64,000 nt of DNA, taken from positions 1,629,588 through 1,693,587 of the forward strand of contig VZTJ01000255.1 in assembly GCA_013397795.1 (NCBI GenBank). Direction: 5' to 3'. The DNA is from Orthonyx spaldingii (taxonomy: Eukaryota > Chordata > Aves > Passeriformes > Orthonychidae). Position numbers and translations under genes: made by a program. Within the stretch, counting starts at the first letter, position 1; every line of letters begins with the position of its first letter. The notes below the pieces were generated by a model. The model saw only the letters and a program-made list of their open reading frames with translations. It was not told the origin of the DNA and ran no database searches. Shown here piece after piece: positions 35,559 through 49,200 of this stretch.

Positions 35559-38500
35559 CCAGGCCCGGGGAGGAAGAGGCCCGACTGCCTCATTTCCAAG
35601 TCCAGTTCAACCATTCTGCTTTCTGGGTGTCATCTCTTGCAATAAACAAAATTTTTCTTCCAGACTCTAAGTGGACAAGTTGCTGAGAACATCAGCAGAT
35701 AAGGACAGCTGCAGTACCCACTTACAAATACTTCCATTTTGGGGAGCTCATGCATCTAAACTGCCTGAACTCGTAAGAAGAGCAAAATACACTGGGGACC
35801 AGGAGGAACAGGGGGAACATAAAACATTAGTATTGATCAGATGGTAATAAAACCAAAGAAGAATTTTGTACACTAAGCATTCTGGCATTCATCAGCCCCT
35901 GTTTACAGCCTTATAAAAATACTGGAAAGATTCCAGAAGCAGAAATCTTTCAGGGACTGATGGACAGAAAGGTCATCTAAAGAGGCCACGTTGGCTAGAG
36001 CGACAAGAGAAGGGCAGGGAGGGAAACCGGGAAGCAATACAGTTTCTCTGTTCCTATTTAAAACACAGCCAAAGCTGCTCTCCCCTCCTGACAGAATCTG
36101 CAAAGAGATGGCAGATACAGCAGTAACTGCCTCTTCCCAACTTGTGACCTCTCCTGTAACTTTGCTGCAGAGGACTGGCAACGTGTATCCATACAACTAC
36201 CTAGACAGCTTGGGAGTTTTGATCTTGCCAGCAATAGTTAAGCTAGATGTTGCAGCACCGTTTTTTTACATATCCATCATCAGTTTCAATTCACATTGCT
36301 GATAAAGAGCAGCAAGTAGATTACAGTAAGAATGAGATTCAAAGTGACTGGGTATTGTCACTTCGATATATTTTCACTTTCCTCACTGACACCAACTGAA
36401 AAATGGAGAAAAACACTGTGATTTTTTTCCTGAGTCCCATTTTAAGTTGGAATCCTCACTAGTACATTCACATTTCATATATATAGATCATTATCTCTGT
36501 AATGTATCAGTATATTAAAAAGATAGCAGAGAAAAACTCCCAAAGTTATTTTTGAATTTTGTCCAAGAACTTTTCTAATGACCGTCAATACCTCAATGAC
36601 AACAGCTGACAAAACTTGCTCCTTCAAAAAATAGCAGGCTAGCACAGCAACAACTGGTTGTGTAACACTTAAAACCAGAAAAATGTAAGACAACACTATT
36701 TTTGTCTACTTTATATTCTTAGCATGGAAAGGTTACTTCACCACAGGATAAAGTTGGTAGACTTAAGTTTGCTGGTGGTGACTAATTCTGGGGGATTGAG
36801 GGGAGTGCACAGAGTGTGCATGCATGTACTTAGATTAAAAACTCAGTATTAGTTAAAAAAAGCAAGCCTTGGTTGCTAGATGACCTTTAGATTTTCTTTC
36901 CAGCAGTTTAATTTGCTCTATATGAAAAACCCAGGAGCTAAAATCCCAACTGATCTGGGGCTTCTAGCAATACAAAGGTGATGCTCTCAATCTCTGGTGT
37001 ACGAATTAATTCATCTCTGAAGGAGTGTATCTTAGTGAAAGTTGGGATTGTCATTGGCACCGTTCCAAATGGAGAAGCTGGCTTTAAGAAAAATAAATAG
37101 CTTTGAAGCTCTGGCCTACCTGCATATATAAACCATGCACACTTCTCCTTTTAATTCCACATGGAAATTCATTTGTAGCTTCTTCTGTTTAAAAACAGTA
37201 ACCTATTTCAATCGGCACCACGTTCAAATAATTTAAAATTAGAAGAAGAAAAGATTCAGATGATTAGGCATCTGTACACCATGAAAAAAATTTGTTTTAT
37301 AAGCCTACATTGACCATTACAGTAGAAGGTTAAAAATCAAATTCCCCTACCCAAGACAATTTGCCTGCTTCAATCATTACCATGAATTATTACAGGAGGC
37401 CTTATTTTATCATTCATGACTTGATTAATCTTATTTTTGTATTGCAGGTCTGATCCTGCTCACTGTCTGTTTTTGTAGGCAAGAATCCAGAGCAGAACAG
37501 TACAGAGGCAGTTCCAAGAAAATTCCAGTTGACTGCTGTTGTACAATGCTGCGTTCAGGCTTATTTTTAATCACTCACCTAAAATATTCTTTTCTTTTTA
37601 GCTTAAAGTAGCTCTCTTTAAAGATGGTATGACTGACATCAGTAGCAAGCAAGCAGATATACCTGTAGCAGAGTTCCATTTAATGTAATGAAGTTTCTAA
37701 AAAGTAATCTGGTACATTTACCATTTAGCAGGGAACCCAATGCACTTTAATGGGAAAATTGGCATCAAACTTTCAAAAACACTGAGGATCCCAAGAACAA
37801 TTTTTACAAGTCAGAGGAACTTCAGTGGCAATCAGGATCATCACTGCTCTTGTCTACTATACCTGCTCCCTGTAGGAACCGTGAGAATAAGAAATCATTT
37901 CCAGCATCAAGTACAAGGACGGTCACTTCAAATAAGGCTGTACTGAAACTATGCCACTGTCCAACCAATACACATAACATAAACGATATCCCAGATTCTG
38001 TCCAGCGTGTAAACTTAATTTGTTCTTCACAAAAAATGCCTGATCTGGCAGCAGAATATTAAAGGGATAAATGCTATCTAATAGTCATGCCATGTCCTGC
38101 CTCTCAGAAATTAGTGCTTTGCTTTGGACTCTTCTGCAACTTCTAAACCCCTCACTCACAACTATTACCCTTACACCTTGAATGTAATTCAGGATGTACC
38201 TAGAACTTCACTGAAAAAAAATTATTGTACTTCAGAATATACACAAAAATCACTTAGCTTTAAGATTTCTGTTATGGACAGTCCAATATCACAGACCCCT
38301 GAATACCAGTGGATATCAACCTCTGGTTTAAAAACCAATTACCACCCACATAATACTGAGCTGATGTTGATCAGTAGAAGGAAATTCCATTAAAAACTTA
38401 TATTCTCAATAGCATTCCCTCCTTATTAAGACTCTTTGATTGTTGAAATAATTTGCAGTTTGTGGCTCTCTGGTACTGAATACACAAACAGTTGAGGAAA

Positions 38501-40347
38501 AAGACAAAACTTCTTAGATCTACAACCAATTATGTAACTCAGTCATACTTATGAAACAAACATTTTTATGTTCTGAATAAATGTTTTAACACATTTCTTC
38601 TCTTGCATAAGAATAAAGTTGTCATGTATCCTTCGGAAAAACATTCACAAGCTTTAAAGTGCAAAATAGGTCATCGCAAACACTCTACCTAATACTATGT
38701 TCTCTACAGTTTCATTTAAAAAGTCCATTCTCAGATGTCCATCACATTTAATGCCTTTAACTAGCTTTCTCTTGCCTTCTCCAAGGTCATATGAGAGATA
38801 TGGTCCACTTTTATAAGGGAAATAAGATATTCAGATAACCCATTTCCGTTATATTTCAAAGTTTGCCTATTGGCTGCAGCTCTCTGCACCAGCCTCCTTT
38901 GAAAAACCTCAGCCAAAACTGACAATCTGAGCTGGAGGAGGAACTTGGGAACCAAGAATCTAAGAGAATTGGATGTGCACGCTGCAAGCAAATGCTGTGA
39001 GTGATCACAGGCCTTAGTGCCACTGATGGCACACAAAGTTCAAGTCTTTAGCTCTCCCACACCTCTGTAGCAGTTAAGAAAAATCGCATTGCCTTACCGT
39101 TTCTTCAGCCTGAGACAGATGTGTGAGCTTACAAGCCTTGTTTCAATGTTTAATGTACCTGAGAATTATGCAGATGACATGAGAGATTCATGAATATGTA
39201 TGTATCTCAAATAAAATACATCAGCATGCTTCAAAAGAGTCCCCCCTCTACAAATGAAGCCACAAACAAAACCCCCAAACAGCAGAGGTTGTGGAATAAT
39301 CATAATTCAAGATATGACAATGCTGATACGGGGAGAGATGCCTGCACAACACAAAGCTGGAATTAAGACCTAAAGTAAGGAATTTCTCTTGTTTGTGAAT
39401 AAAGAAAATATGATTTACCAATGTTTTAAAATAAAAACTAGTAAATTATCAATCTAAAATGAACATGAGTTTCCAAATGAAAATATTGAATGAACATTAG
39501 ATGCTACAGAACATTTGATAATGAGAAATTTATAGATGATGAAATGCATTTAATAAACCAGCAGTGTTGTCAGAAACTTCCACTGCATTACCTAATTGAG
39601 GGTGGGGAGAAGATGTTCCTCTCCTTTTTCCTGTCTTTCCTTTGACTGAGAACTATTTAAAAAATTGCCATAAATGCAATTCAAACAATTTGTTACAGAG
39701 ATCTTTTTGAGATTCATCAACAAACTAAAGTCCTCTGAGCTGTTTAGTCTATAAGAAAGAGGATGTGTCATAGTCAAAAAACATTTTGTTTATTCTGATA
39801 CAACCAAGAGGAAATTCCTTAAAGACCAGTCAATATAAAAGTCAGCACTGGCTGGAAATTACTCTGTCCCCAGTGCACTACAAATAATTCTTGACAGTCA
39901 GACACTTCAGCAATCATCTTAGATTAATCAGATCAGTACAGTATTCTTCGGAACCACGGACTACCAACGTGCCTTGAAACAGACACATGAATGGGCAATG
40001 CCAATTGCATTTGTAGCAAAAAACCACTCCTTATTGGAATGCATGGAATCATTACAGGTCCCAGATAAAAGTATCAAAAAGAGATGAAACTGTTCAAGAC
40101 AGTTCCAATAAACTGACAGGCTGGAACATCTAGAGAAGAGCTGGAACAAGTGCTAACAATAAGAGCAGCACTCATATAGGAAAAGCTTGGTCTAATCAAA
40201 ACAGTTAAAGATAATCCTAACAAGTTAAAACTCTGTGTCATCCTTACACAACAATAAATGACAGCTAGATCCCACACACTGCATTTCCTGAATTTAGGCT
40301 AAACTTAGCTAAGTTCATGATATCTCAACAACTCAAAACAGCATGAA

Positions 40348-40372
40348 AGCAATTCAGTAGCAATTCAGTAGC
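40348..40372. repeat. 11-base tandem repeat
   Basis: The unit agcaattcagt occurs twice in a row and then starts a third time. Confidence 0.9.
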
Positions 40373-43169
40373 ACTGTAAATGAAGAACTCTGGTACACTC
40401 ATTTATCAGAACTAAGAGAAAGGGCAAGCACTATTCCCTTTCCAGCATCTGTATGACAGCACATGGGGTGACAAGACACCCCAGTTACCAACTGCAGCAA
40501 GGATAAATGGCTTTAAGGAAGCCTTCTTTAACTACCTGGACTTTATTTGCAGATAAATAAGGAAAGAGGTATTTTTTAAAGTCACACAATAATACGTAGA
40601 ACATAAACAGATATTTGATTTCATTAGTTTGGACCCTGAAAGATATCACAGTCTTTATGTGCAGTACCTTGCTGACCTCTGTTAAAAAGACTTACAGCAA
40701 CTAGTCAAGGCTGATTACTTGCACGGACTGCAACTGTACAAAACAAACAAGACAGGTAAATTCTCACTGTGATCTATTCAGACTGCAAATCTGTCTATAT
40801 ATATGCCTTGCTTAGGTGAACTTGGTAAAAAAAATACTGTGAAAAGAATAAAATACAGCCTAAATCCCAACATGATACAAGCTACAGCCACCCCACAGAT
40901 GTGCATGCAGATTCTAAACCTTTAAAATGAGACCCTGATTCAAAAATAGTTTACAGAACTAGCACCGTTCTCTGTCTTCTAACACATATTCTCCTGGTTT
41001 TTTCCCTACCCGTCATCCACTACCTTATACCTTACCTCCACTACTGTAAATCTGGCCACTGGGTCCCACTTCCTCTCAATTTTTACAACAGTGTAGCTCC
41101 AGTTGTCCTACCCTGGCACACAACTCAGAGCACAACAGTGCTTTTTGACATCTTTCACACATCCTACAGCAACTGCAGACCACAGAGTTGTGATTTCTAT
41201 GACTCATGAAAGACACGGTTATCCTCTAAGTTGTAGAAAGAGAAAAAATATGCAAATAAACATATGCATGATACAAAATGCATCTAAAGACATGAGAGCA
41301 ACAGGAAAAGCATTAGCAGGAGAGGAATTAAAACACCTCTGATTCTTTTGCAAGTTATTTTACAGTTGGACTTCATCTTAAGAGCTTTTCCAACCTAAAG
41401 GTTTCTATTACTGTCATGTCCAGAGAAGTTTTACTGGTCTGTTAATTAATTTGGAAGAAATGTTTACTGACTCCAGAGTGTTGGGGTTTTTATGGGGCTA
41501 GTGTGATTTTGAGATTGATTTATTTTTTTAATTCATTAGCAATCTATTCCTAAATAATTGACTACAGCTTGCAGATTAAGGACAAGATTCAAAGCACTGC
41601 TACCTCTGTAGTTGTCTGTCTTTCCCTTGCAATGGCCTTGGGATTAAAAGTATTAAGATGGTCCTAAGGGAAGAGCTACAAATACCAGAGGCTACTCAAC
41701 ATAGGTAACAGAAAAAGTTTGCACAAGGATCTATGTTGAGCATATGCCAGCTCTTTGCCTACAGTTCTCTCACAACCCTACTTCATGAGCACAACAATAC
41801 TCAGTCTTTTCCCTACTCTCTAATATTTTCTATAGCTTCTTTGCTGTAATAGTCTCTTAAGTTCAATTTCTGACAAAGTAAGAGCCACATAAGCAGCAGA
41901 AACATACTCACACTGACTGGTTTCTTTGGAGGGCATTAAATACATTGTATGACTACCAGTGTTAGATTTATATCTTCTTTCTCGTTACAGTAACCACTTC
42001 CCATGCCTGCCTGACAATTTGTAGGTCAAATGGTTTTGTGGTTTACTGGCATCTCATAGTTCTTATTTCTCAAACAAACCATCTTTCCCATTACATTCCA
42101 TGTCTATTTTCTCAGAAAAATTAAATCCCTCCTTGCATTCCTGAAAAAAAAATTATACCAATTGCAGCACTCTGCCAGCTCCTTTAACTTTCCAATCAAT
42201 TTATAATGCACAAATTAATATCTCCTTATTATCTGAACATACATTTTGAAGGGTTTCCTAAGGCTAACACTCAAAGAACAGATTCTTTCTCTGTAAGACA
42301 CAGAGCCTTCAAGTACATCCTGAAGTTCTTAACACGAGATCCTGCATGCCCCTGGTACTCAGTAGCTCAGCATGCTGCCAAGCACACTCCAACTGTTCAA
42401 AGGCAGTTACGCTGTTGGAAGGCAAGTGCGTACTCAGAGCACAGTGCTGATGTGCATCTCCATGCCCAAGTGTTGCCCAGATGCAGTTAACACATCCTAT
42501 TTCAGAAAGCATACTGAAAAGCTACTGAGAGGAGGAAACAGTTCTGTAGAACTGCTATTGCCATTTTATTTTTAGAAGGCTTTTCACAGATACCCATCAA
42601 AGCCGTGTTCTTGCTATCATCATAAGCCATTTCTTACACAAGTCAAGCACAAAAAAAAAACTTTACTGCAAGTCAAATTTTTTGTTTCGTAAAGACATCA
42701 CCATTACAGGCATAAGGCCAGTTGAGAATAAGGTACCATTATAATAAGCCCTACTCCTTCAGTGAGAGGTTGCAGTGCCCTGGAATACACATAAATATTC
42801 TGTTGTGAACACAATTACACATCCGAATTCTTCACAATACTCATGATCCCAATAGGGAAATATCTTCGCATTTGGTACACTGAGGTAGAAGAACGTAAAT
42901 TCCCTGGTAAAGAGGGAATCAAACTCCCATGTGCTGATATTAATCTGTGGACCATTCTTGCTTTCAGGAATGAAATAGACAAAATGGATGGAGGGATAAA
43001 GCATCTACCATAAACTGAAACCCAAATTACACTCAAAATTCAGATCTCCTGAAATCCAGTTTTTACCATTTAGATTACACCAGGTATTGTACTAATAGTC
43101 TCCTACTGAAATTAGCTTGAAACAAGAGTGTACCAAGCAGAAACAGCTGATCAGACTGAAAAGCCTCAC

Positions 43170-43268
43170 CTCAATGAGATAGTGAGAACATAAACTGAGA
43201 AGCTCCAGCAGCTGCAAATGACTCCCAGCTGCTAGGACGTCCTGTATCACCCCTGGTTCCAGGAGGAT
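43170..43268 (-). CDS. KLHL32: KLHL32 internal coding exon, end of BTB domain
   Basis: The minus strand encodes 33 residues, beginning ILLEPGVIQDVLAAGSHLQL and ending CSHYLIE. It follows directly on the FAYTGQ end of the exon at 53632-53739 and matches about residues 105-137 of KLHL32. In BTB-Kelch proteins this part carries the last helices of BTB; the xVLxAAxxLQL helix leads into the 3-box that helps hold Cullin-3. The acceptor is cttctttacag|ATC and the donor is GAG|gtgagg, both good, with phase 0 at each end and 99 nt length. The human protein has Q at the last codon as I recall, where this sequence has E (GAG for CAG). The exon is separated from the previous one by an intron of about 10.4 kb. 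Related KLHL proteins share the fold, but the exact wording is specific enough for KLHL32. Confidence 0.93.
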
Positions 43269-46200
43269 CTGTAAAGAAGAAAATGGAAGGTTTGTCATCT
43301 GGAAGATGTACTCAGAGTACTTGTAGAAAATACTTAAAGGCCTTTGTTATTTCAGATATTTAAGTCAACATAAAGAACAGAAACAATACAATTAAGCATA
43401 TAGAGAAGTCTTTGCAGAATAGGGATAGAGTTTCTAAAGCTCATCTGAATTTCCCTAAGGATTTTTAAACTCTTTTTTGATTTGTTTTTTTTTTTCCTGT
43501 GAGTCCCTAAGGCACAATACCCCTTAAATCCTTTGAAACTAAATATGTGCTATTTAAGGAGAATTTTTAAAATAACAGAACCTCCTTTTGTTATCTGTAT
43601 ACTCAGATCCTTCCATATATACTGATGAATCAGGCCAACAGAATGGACTCAGAAATCTCCACTAGTAATATTATTCACGCATGTAAAACATATACACACT
43701 AGGAACACCCTGCCTATTCTGCGTGGTGCCACTTTATAATTTTCCTAACCACTGTCTTCATTTTACAGAGCAGCGCTCTGAAGGCACAATGAGCATGTTG
43801 CTGGGGAAGTGCCAGAAAGGGCTTAGAAACCAAGACTGATTATTCAGTTACTTGCTCACATGAAACTCCTACTCATTTCAATTAAAATCATGTACAGGCA
43901 GCAGTAAGGATAATTGGGCCACAGACCGCTGCCTTGGGGTCAGCTTGTTAGAGCATCCCTTTTGGGACACAAAAGTGTCTTTGGGAATATGGACACTGGT
44001 CAACTTCTTATTAGCAATCAGACTACAAACTATCCAGACTAAAATTTTTTAAGTAGTGCAACATCAAAAAAAAAAAAAATCAGAAATGCTTGAGAAAATT
44101 TTTCAAAGATGCTCAGTTTATTCAACTTTATCCTTATACTACTTCTGGCAACTTTGGTTTCACACCACATGAGGTCAGTCTCTCACTGCTCCACAGGGAA
44201 GTAAAGCTTGCTTTCAGATTCTTTTTCTTCTGCTCACATAATTCAGTTTTATCTCACAGCGTCATTTGTGTACCTCAAGTGTAGTGGAATAAGGAAAGTT
44301 GAAAACAAAAAGAAAGATACTCAACTGCATCTTTTGTAGTTTAATTATTTTTGAGGGAAATGAAAATATGTGTATACACTTAAGCAAAACCACAAAATAT
44401 CTCCAACATAATGGATATATTAGGAAGCAGAGAAGGGGATTGATCCTTGTTTATATCAAGAACTCATTTACACTGAGTTCTGGCAGTGTATGACATCCTT
44501 AACGCTTGTGCAAATCACTATATTTATTAATACAAGGTTTTAAGTGAACATTTTATGTCATTTACATATTATATAAAATATGAAGGTTCTTTATCTAGCC
44601 AGAAAGACATATAAGGACCTTACTGTAAATGAGAATCAGGCCCAGCACAATCCAGGTTTTTGACTGGTGCTACTGAGGTTGCTAAGCATGATGAAAGGTA
44701 GTTCAACAGAAAGTTAGAACGGATTTCCGTTACAAAATTAACTCCAGTAGACATGGATATTAAAAACAAACAAACAAAAATATAAAAGCATGTCACTGTC
44801 AAGTATTTTCAAGTGAGAACTCAAGGTCAGACTGACTAAACAAGCTGGTATATACCTTGCAGTGTTTTTTATTCAGACATGATTGACACCGAGGAAGTTG
44901 CCATCCTATGGCACGTTACTTACTGTGTCAGCCAGAGAACCAGAACCCTAAACAGATTAGTACCTTGTAGGCATAGACAAACTATATTTAACTGTGATAA
45001 TATTATGTATGTTTTAAAGCTACAGCAATCCATTTATAAATAATACTAGTAACATTATGAGATGAGAAGTAGGACAAGAGGCAAGGCGGGTGGCCTGCTA
45101 CTGTCTAGAGGTGATTTGCACAAAGGCAGCAACAAAAGTTCATTTGAAGGTGGCAGATGCATTTCTTACATGTTCTTCCATTTATTACAGCCGTTTTACA
45201 CCATGCAAGATATAGTCTACTGAGAAAACAGATTCACTTCTGTGTTTCCCAAGATTACTGAGGAAAGTCTGGTTTATCTCTTCACAAAAATTTGCTTCAT
45301 ATGAACTTATCCGAAATTTTATTCAATACTCTTTTGGATACAGGCAAAAATACTAATTCATCTATGCTAAATGTTCACTATCAGGAAACTGCATGCTGGT
45401 GAAATCCACAAGGGAAAAAAAAGATAAGTAAAGAAGGAAGTAACTATTGCAAGCTTTCCTTCTACTGAAACTGGGGTAACTCACAATTATTCTACACCTT
45501 TCAGCTCTTATACACTAATGCACTTAATTGGTTTTTATCAATTACCAGCATAGCTGTTTATATGTTATACATGCCATCCAGCTCAATATTAACAGTAAAT
45601 GCACATAAATACCACAACATGCACACCACAAGCACACACACAGTAAATGACTCTCCTCTGCTTGTCTAACTCTCAAAACAATAGCTTGAGGTCTACAGTG
45701 TGATGCTTATTGCAAATTAAGGTGAGTGAAACTAAGATCTACTTTGGATTCACAACTTCAAAATTCATCATAAAATTTTAGTGTGAAAAATAAAGAGAAG
45801 CTTAATCATTTTCTGTAATCCATCCTCAACCCAAGGATTATGAGGAATAATATTGGGGCAGAAACTTAGAGTAATTTGGAACCATCAAATTCAGAAAAAA
45901 ACTGCAAACTTCACCAGTGAAGAATGTACTTTTGTATGACACAGACTATGTTAAGACTGGTTCCTGTACTATTTTTACATCAAGATTAATTAGATGCAAT
46001 TCAGGCATTGGACCTGGCTGCATCTTACAACCACCCATCTATTCAACCCTTATTTCCAAGTGTTAATTTTCACTACACTCTCAACTTCTCTCTGGCATAT
46101 GATGGTACCCAAGAAAATCACCTTAAGCACCTTCTCCCTGTACACAACAAGCAGATGTTGCCAACACATGAGTAACTTCCATTCCTAAGGCATCCAGCCT

Positions 46201-49200
46201 GATACACTGCTTGTTTTCAAACCAATCACTTTTGACAAACTGCTTTTCTCTTACAAGGACTGTTTTCAAACAGGAAACCTGTTCCTCAAAACAGCTGCTC
46301 TACTCTCCATCAGGCCACAAACCCTTCAGAGAGGATGCACCAAATACAGTCCAGTCCCTACTGTGGTCAGATCCACAGGCCAAGGGATTGAAGCAAGCCA
46401 AAAACTGGCTGTTTGTAACAGAATGCTGAGTTCACAGGATACAAAAAGGCAGATTACACAATTTCTTAGATCCACTATTCCTAGACATACAATTTATACC
46501 TATATGGAAACTTATCCACTTATGCTTTGTTGATATATTGCAGAAAGCTTCTCTGCAAATGCAAGAACTAGAAATGGTAAATTAAATCTGACCTTGTAAA
46601 GCACATTTCTGAGGCAGAAAAGGGAATTTTATAACCAGCCCTATGGTTACAGATATATGTGGGCCTTAACACCCCACCCCGTATTTTTATCCTCTGGCCA
46701 GCAGTTCAAAACTAGATTTTATTCCCTCTTACCCCAAGGTTTCTCTCTTCCTTTCCCAACTCAACCTGCATCCCCTCCAGCACTTTAAGACTGTGGTTAA
46801 GCATGGGAAAAGACTTAACTGGTGTCATATATCTTGCCTCTCTCTTCAATCTTTTTTGGGACTCTTGCAGCAACAGAGTGCATGAGAATCACTAACCTTT
46901 CCCAAGGACAACTACTCAGGCATCACCTCTACACTGGCCAGATCAAAAATGTTCCCTTACTCTTTTAATGCCTCCTGCAGCCCTACAGCCAACAAAGCGG
47001 TATAGGCCAAAAAAAAAGAATTGTAAGGTCAGAGCAAAGAGAGCAGTAACAGCCAAAAAAGAATGAGAAGGAAACTCCTTAAATTGTCCTTTCCAATAAA
47101 GCAACTTATAGCCTGAGGAAAAAGGTAAAATCCAGATTAACTATCACCTCTGTGGATTCTCTTGAGGTTTATATCTGGAAAGAACAATCAGAACATTCTA
47201 TTCCCTGAATACTACAGACCACTATACTTCATCCACACATTTTAAAAGACATGAAACAATAGCTACTATAGGCCCAAGAAGGCTAAACTGCATACCCAGA
47301 AAAAGATGAAGAGATTGAAGATGCATTTTTATCACCTTCATTCTAGCTACTCATTTATCCCCCATATTTTTCTCATTTCCATACAGCTGTTTGTGGAGCA
47401 ATGGAAAAGTGAGATGGTGGCATGATTCACATTAAAAATAAACCAGTATTATGCTGTAACAGTAAAGAAATATGCAGTGCCATGTCAGAAAATTCTAGAA
47501 AATAAACTGTATGGAATTTAGCACAGAAAACATGAAAAAAAATTTCTAAGATTCCTGCCACTCTAATGAAAAAGAAAATTTTTCCTTGACTCCACTTGCA
47601 GTGATCAGCATTTCAAACAAGACAGGCATCAAACAAAAGTATCAGCTGTTTTTCCCTGATGGAGATCATTCCATGTGCTTGAGAGCAATCAAACACCTTA
47701 ACTTTTCTTTTAAAGTAATTTAGACTGCATTTCACTCTCAACCAGACAGCACTTTTGTCTGTCTCCCTGTTCATTCATGATTCAGTTGAATACTGAACTC
47801 CTTGCACATTGACAAGTGCTGCTCCAAAAAAGTGAGTGGGGAAAGAATGTTCTAGTCCCCTGCAGGCAACTGCCCAAAGCCCTGGCATGTAATGCTTGGT
47901 AGCACTCCCTGCAAAATCCAGATGTCTCATTAGCCAATGCCAGAAAGAATCATGACCACCATTTCTCTGATATGTCATAATATTTTCCCAGAAAACTAGA
48001 AGAAAATCTGTGTTAAATGCACAGCATACATGTTATAAAATCATAGAATATTTCAATTTGGAAGGCACCCACAAGAAGATGATCTAGTCCTATCTCCCTG
48101 CTCCTTGCAGGACAATTCAAAGCTAAACACGTCCAGACATTCCTTGACCTCTGACAAGGTTGGTGTCATGACCACTTCCCTGGGGAGCCTGTTCCAGTGA
48201 CCTGCCACCTTTTCATTATGTCCAGCCTGAACTTTCCCTGACATAGCTTCACACCACTATGAAGTACCATTATTATAAATAAAGAGGGTTTGGATAAGCA
48301 AGACTTCAAGCAAATTCACTATTCTTTGGGAGTATGTTTCATTACTTTAATCACTTGCAGTACTAGAAAAGCTGTGTTGTCCCTAGATTAATTCTTGTTT
48401 AGAGCAGATAAATGTGAAACCTTTAACTTTCTCTACAGTAAACTGCATAAAGTGAGCCTAATTAATTAAGCTCTATATTAGTCTAAGCCTTTTAGGTAAT
48501 CTGTAGCTGAACTGAGAACCTAGGACTTAGTAGCTGTAACCTAGTGCTAGATAGAGTAAAAAGATTATCCTCCTGAGAGAAGTGAAAAAGGAAATGCCCA
48601 AATCTAGGTATCAAATTAATATTTTTTAGCTTTAAAATTGCATTGAAAAATGATGTTAAGTATGTACAGTAAGACACAGACCTGTCGTATTCAGTTATCC
48701 ATGACTTTGGTGCATTGCCCCCAGTAGAAAAGAGCAAGGATAGCTGAAGTCACTTTTGCTAGGGACAGCAGGCAGTTTAACAGATTCATTTTAATCTAAA
48801 AGCAGCCAGTAGAACTGCTGTGCACAGGATGCAGTAGGTCACTTACCCAAGAAAATCAACCATCACAATACAGCTTTGCAATACACGTCCATCCACAACG
48901 GAGACAGGATTAACACTGTAAGAGGCACTAAGACATTGACAGCTGCCTTACCCTGGTCTTAACTAAAAATGGCAGACGAAATACTGGTTGATCAGTAGAA
49001 AAACTGTCAACATCAAATGAGGAGAGGAGTTGATGAGAGATGAAAGCCAAGATTCTATAAAGGAATCAAAGCAATTATAAGGAGAAACAGCCGTACTTAG
49101 AAACAATCATTATTTCTACTATGTCTTTACTAAGAAGATCTTTTACTCTTTCATTGTTTTTGTTAAAGAAATAACTAAGCTGAAAGAACAATTTCACAAA

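Larger units (their letters stand above)
20116..43169 (-). other. KLHL32: KLHL32 intron between BTB end and BACK exon
   Basis: A 23,054-base intron (gtgagg donor, tttcatccatttag acceptor) that contains the candidate cassette exon at 21426-21530. It also carries most of the repeats of the window: CR1 fragments at 27440-27735, 30468-30855 and 31500-32180, a possible older CR1 at 28800-28985, an AAAT microsatellite at 22064-22084 and the 43-base T run at 26476. The AT-rich candidate regulatory block at 34990-35350 and the CTCF-like site at 35544-35558 lie here too. The parts between 36 and 43 kb show nothing I can assign beyond short tandem repeats. Confidence 0.85.

Noticed and set aside
42759..43036. 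Two overlapping minus-strand open frames just downstream of the BTB exon at 43170
   Set aside because: They are in different frames, match no family I know, and the exon's gtgagg donor is clear, so read-through is not needed.
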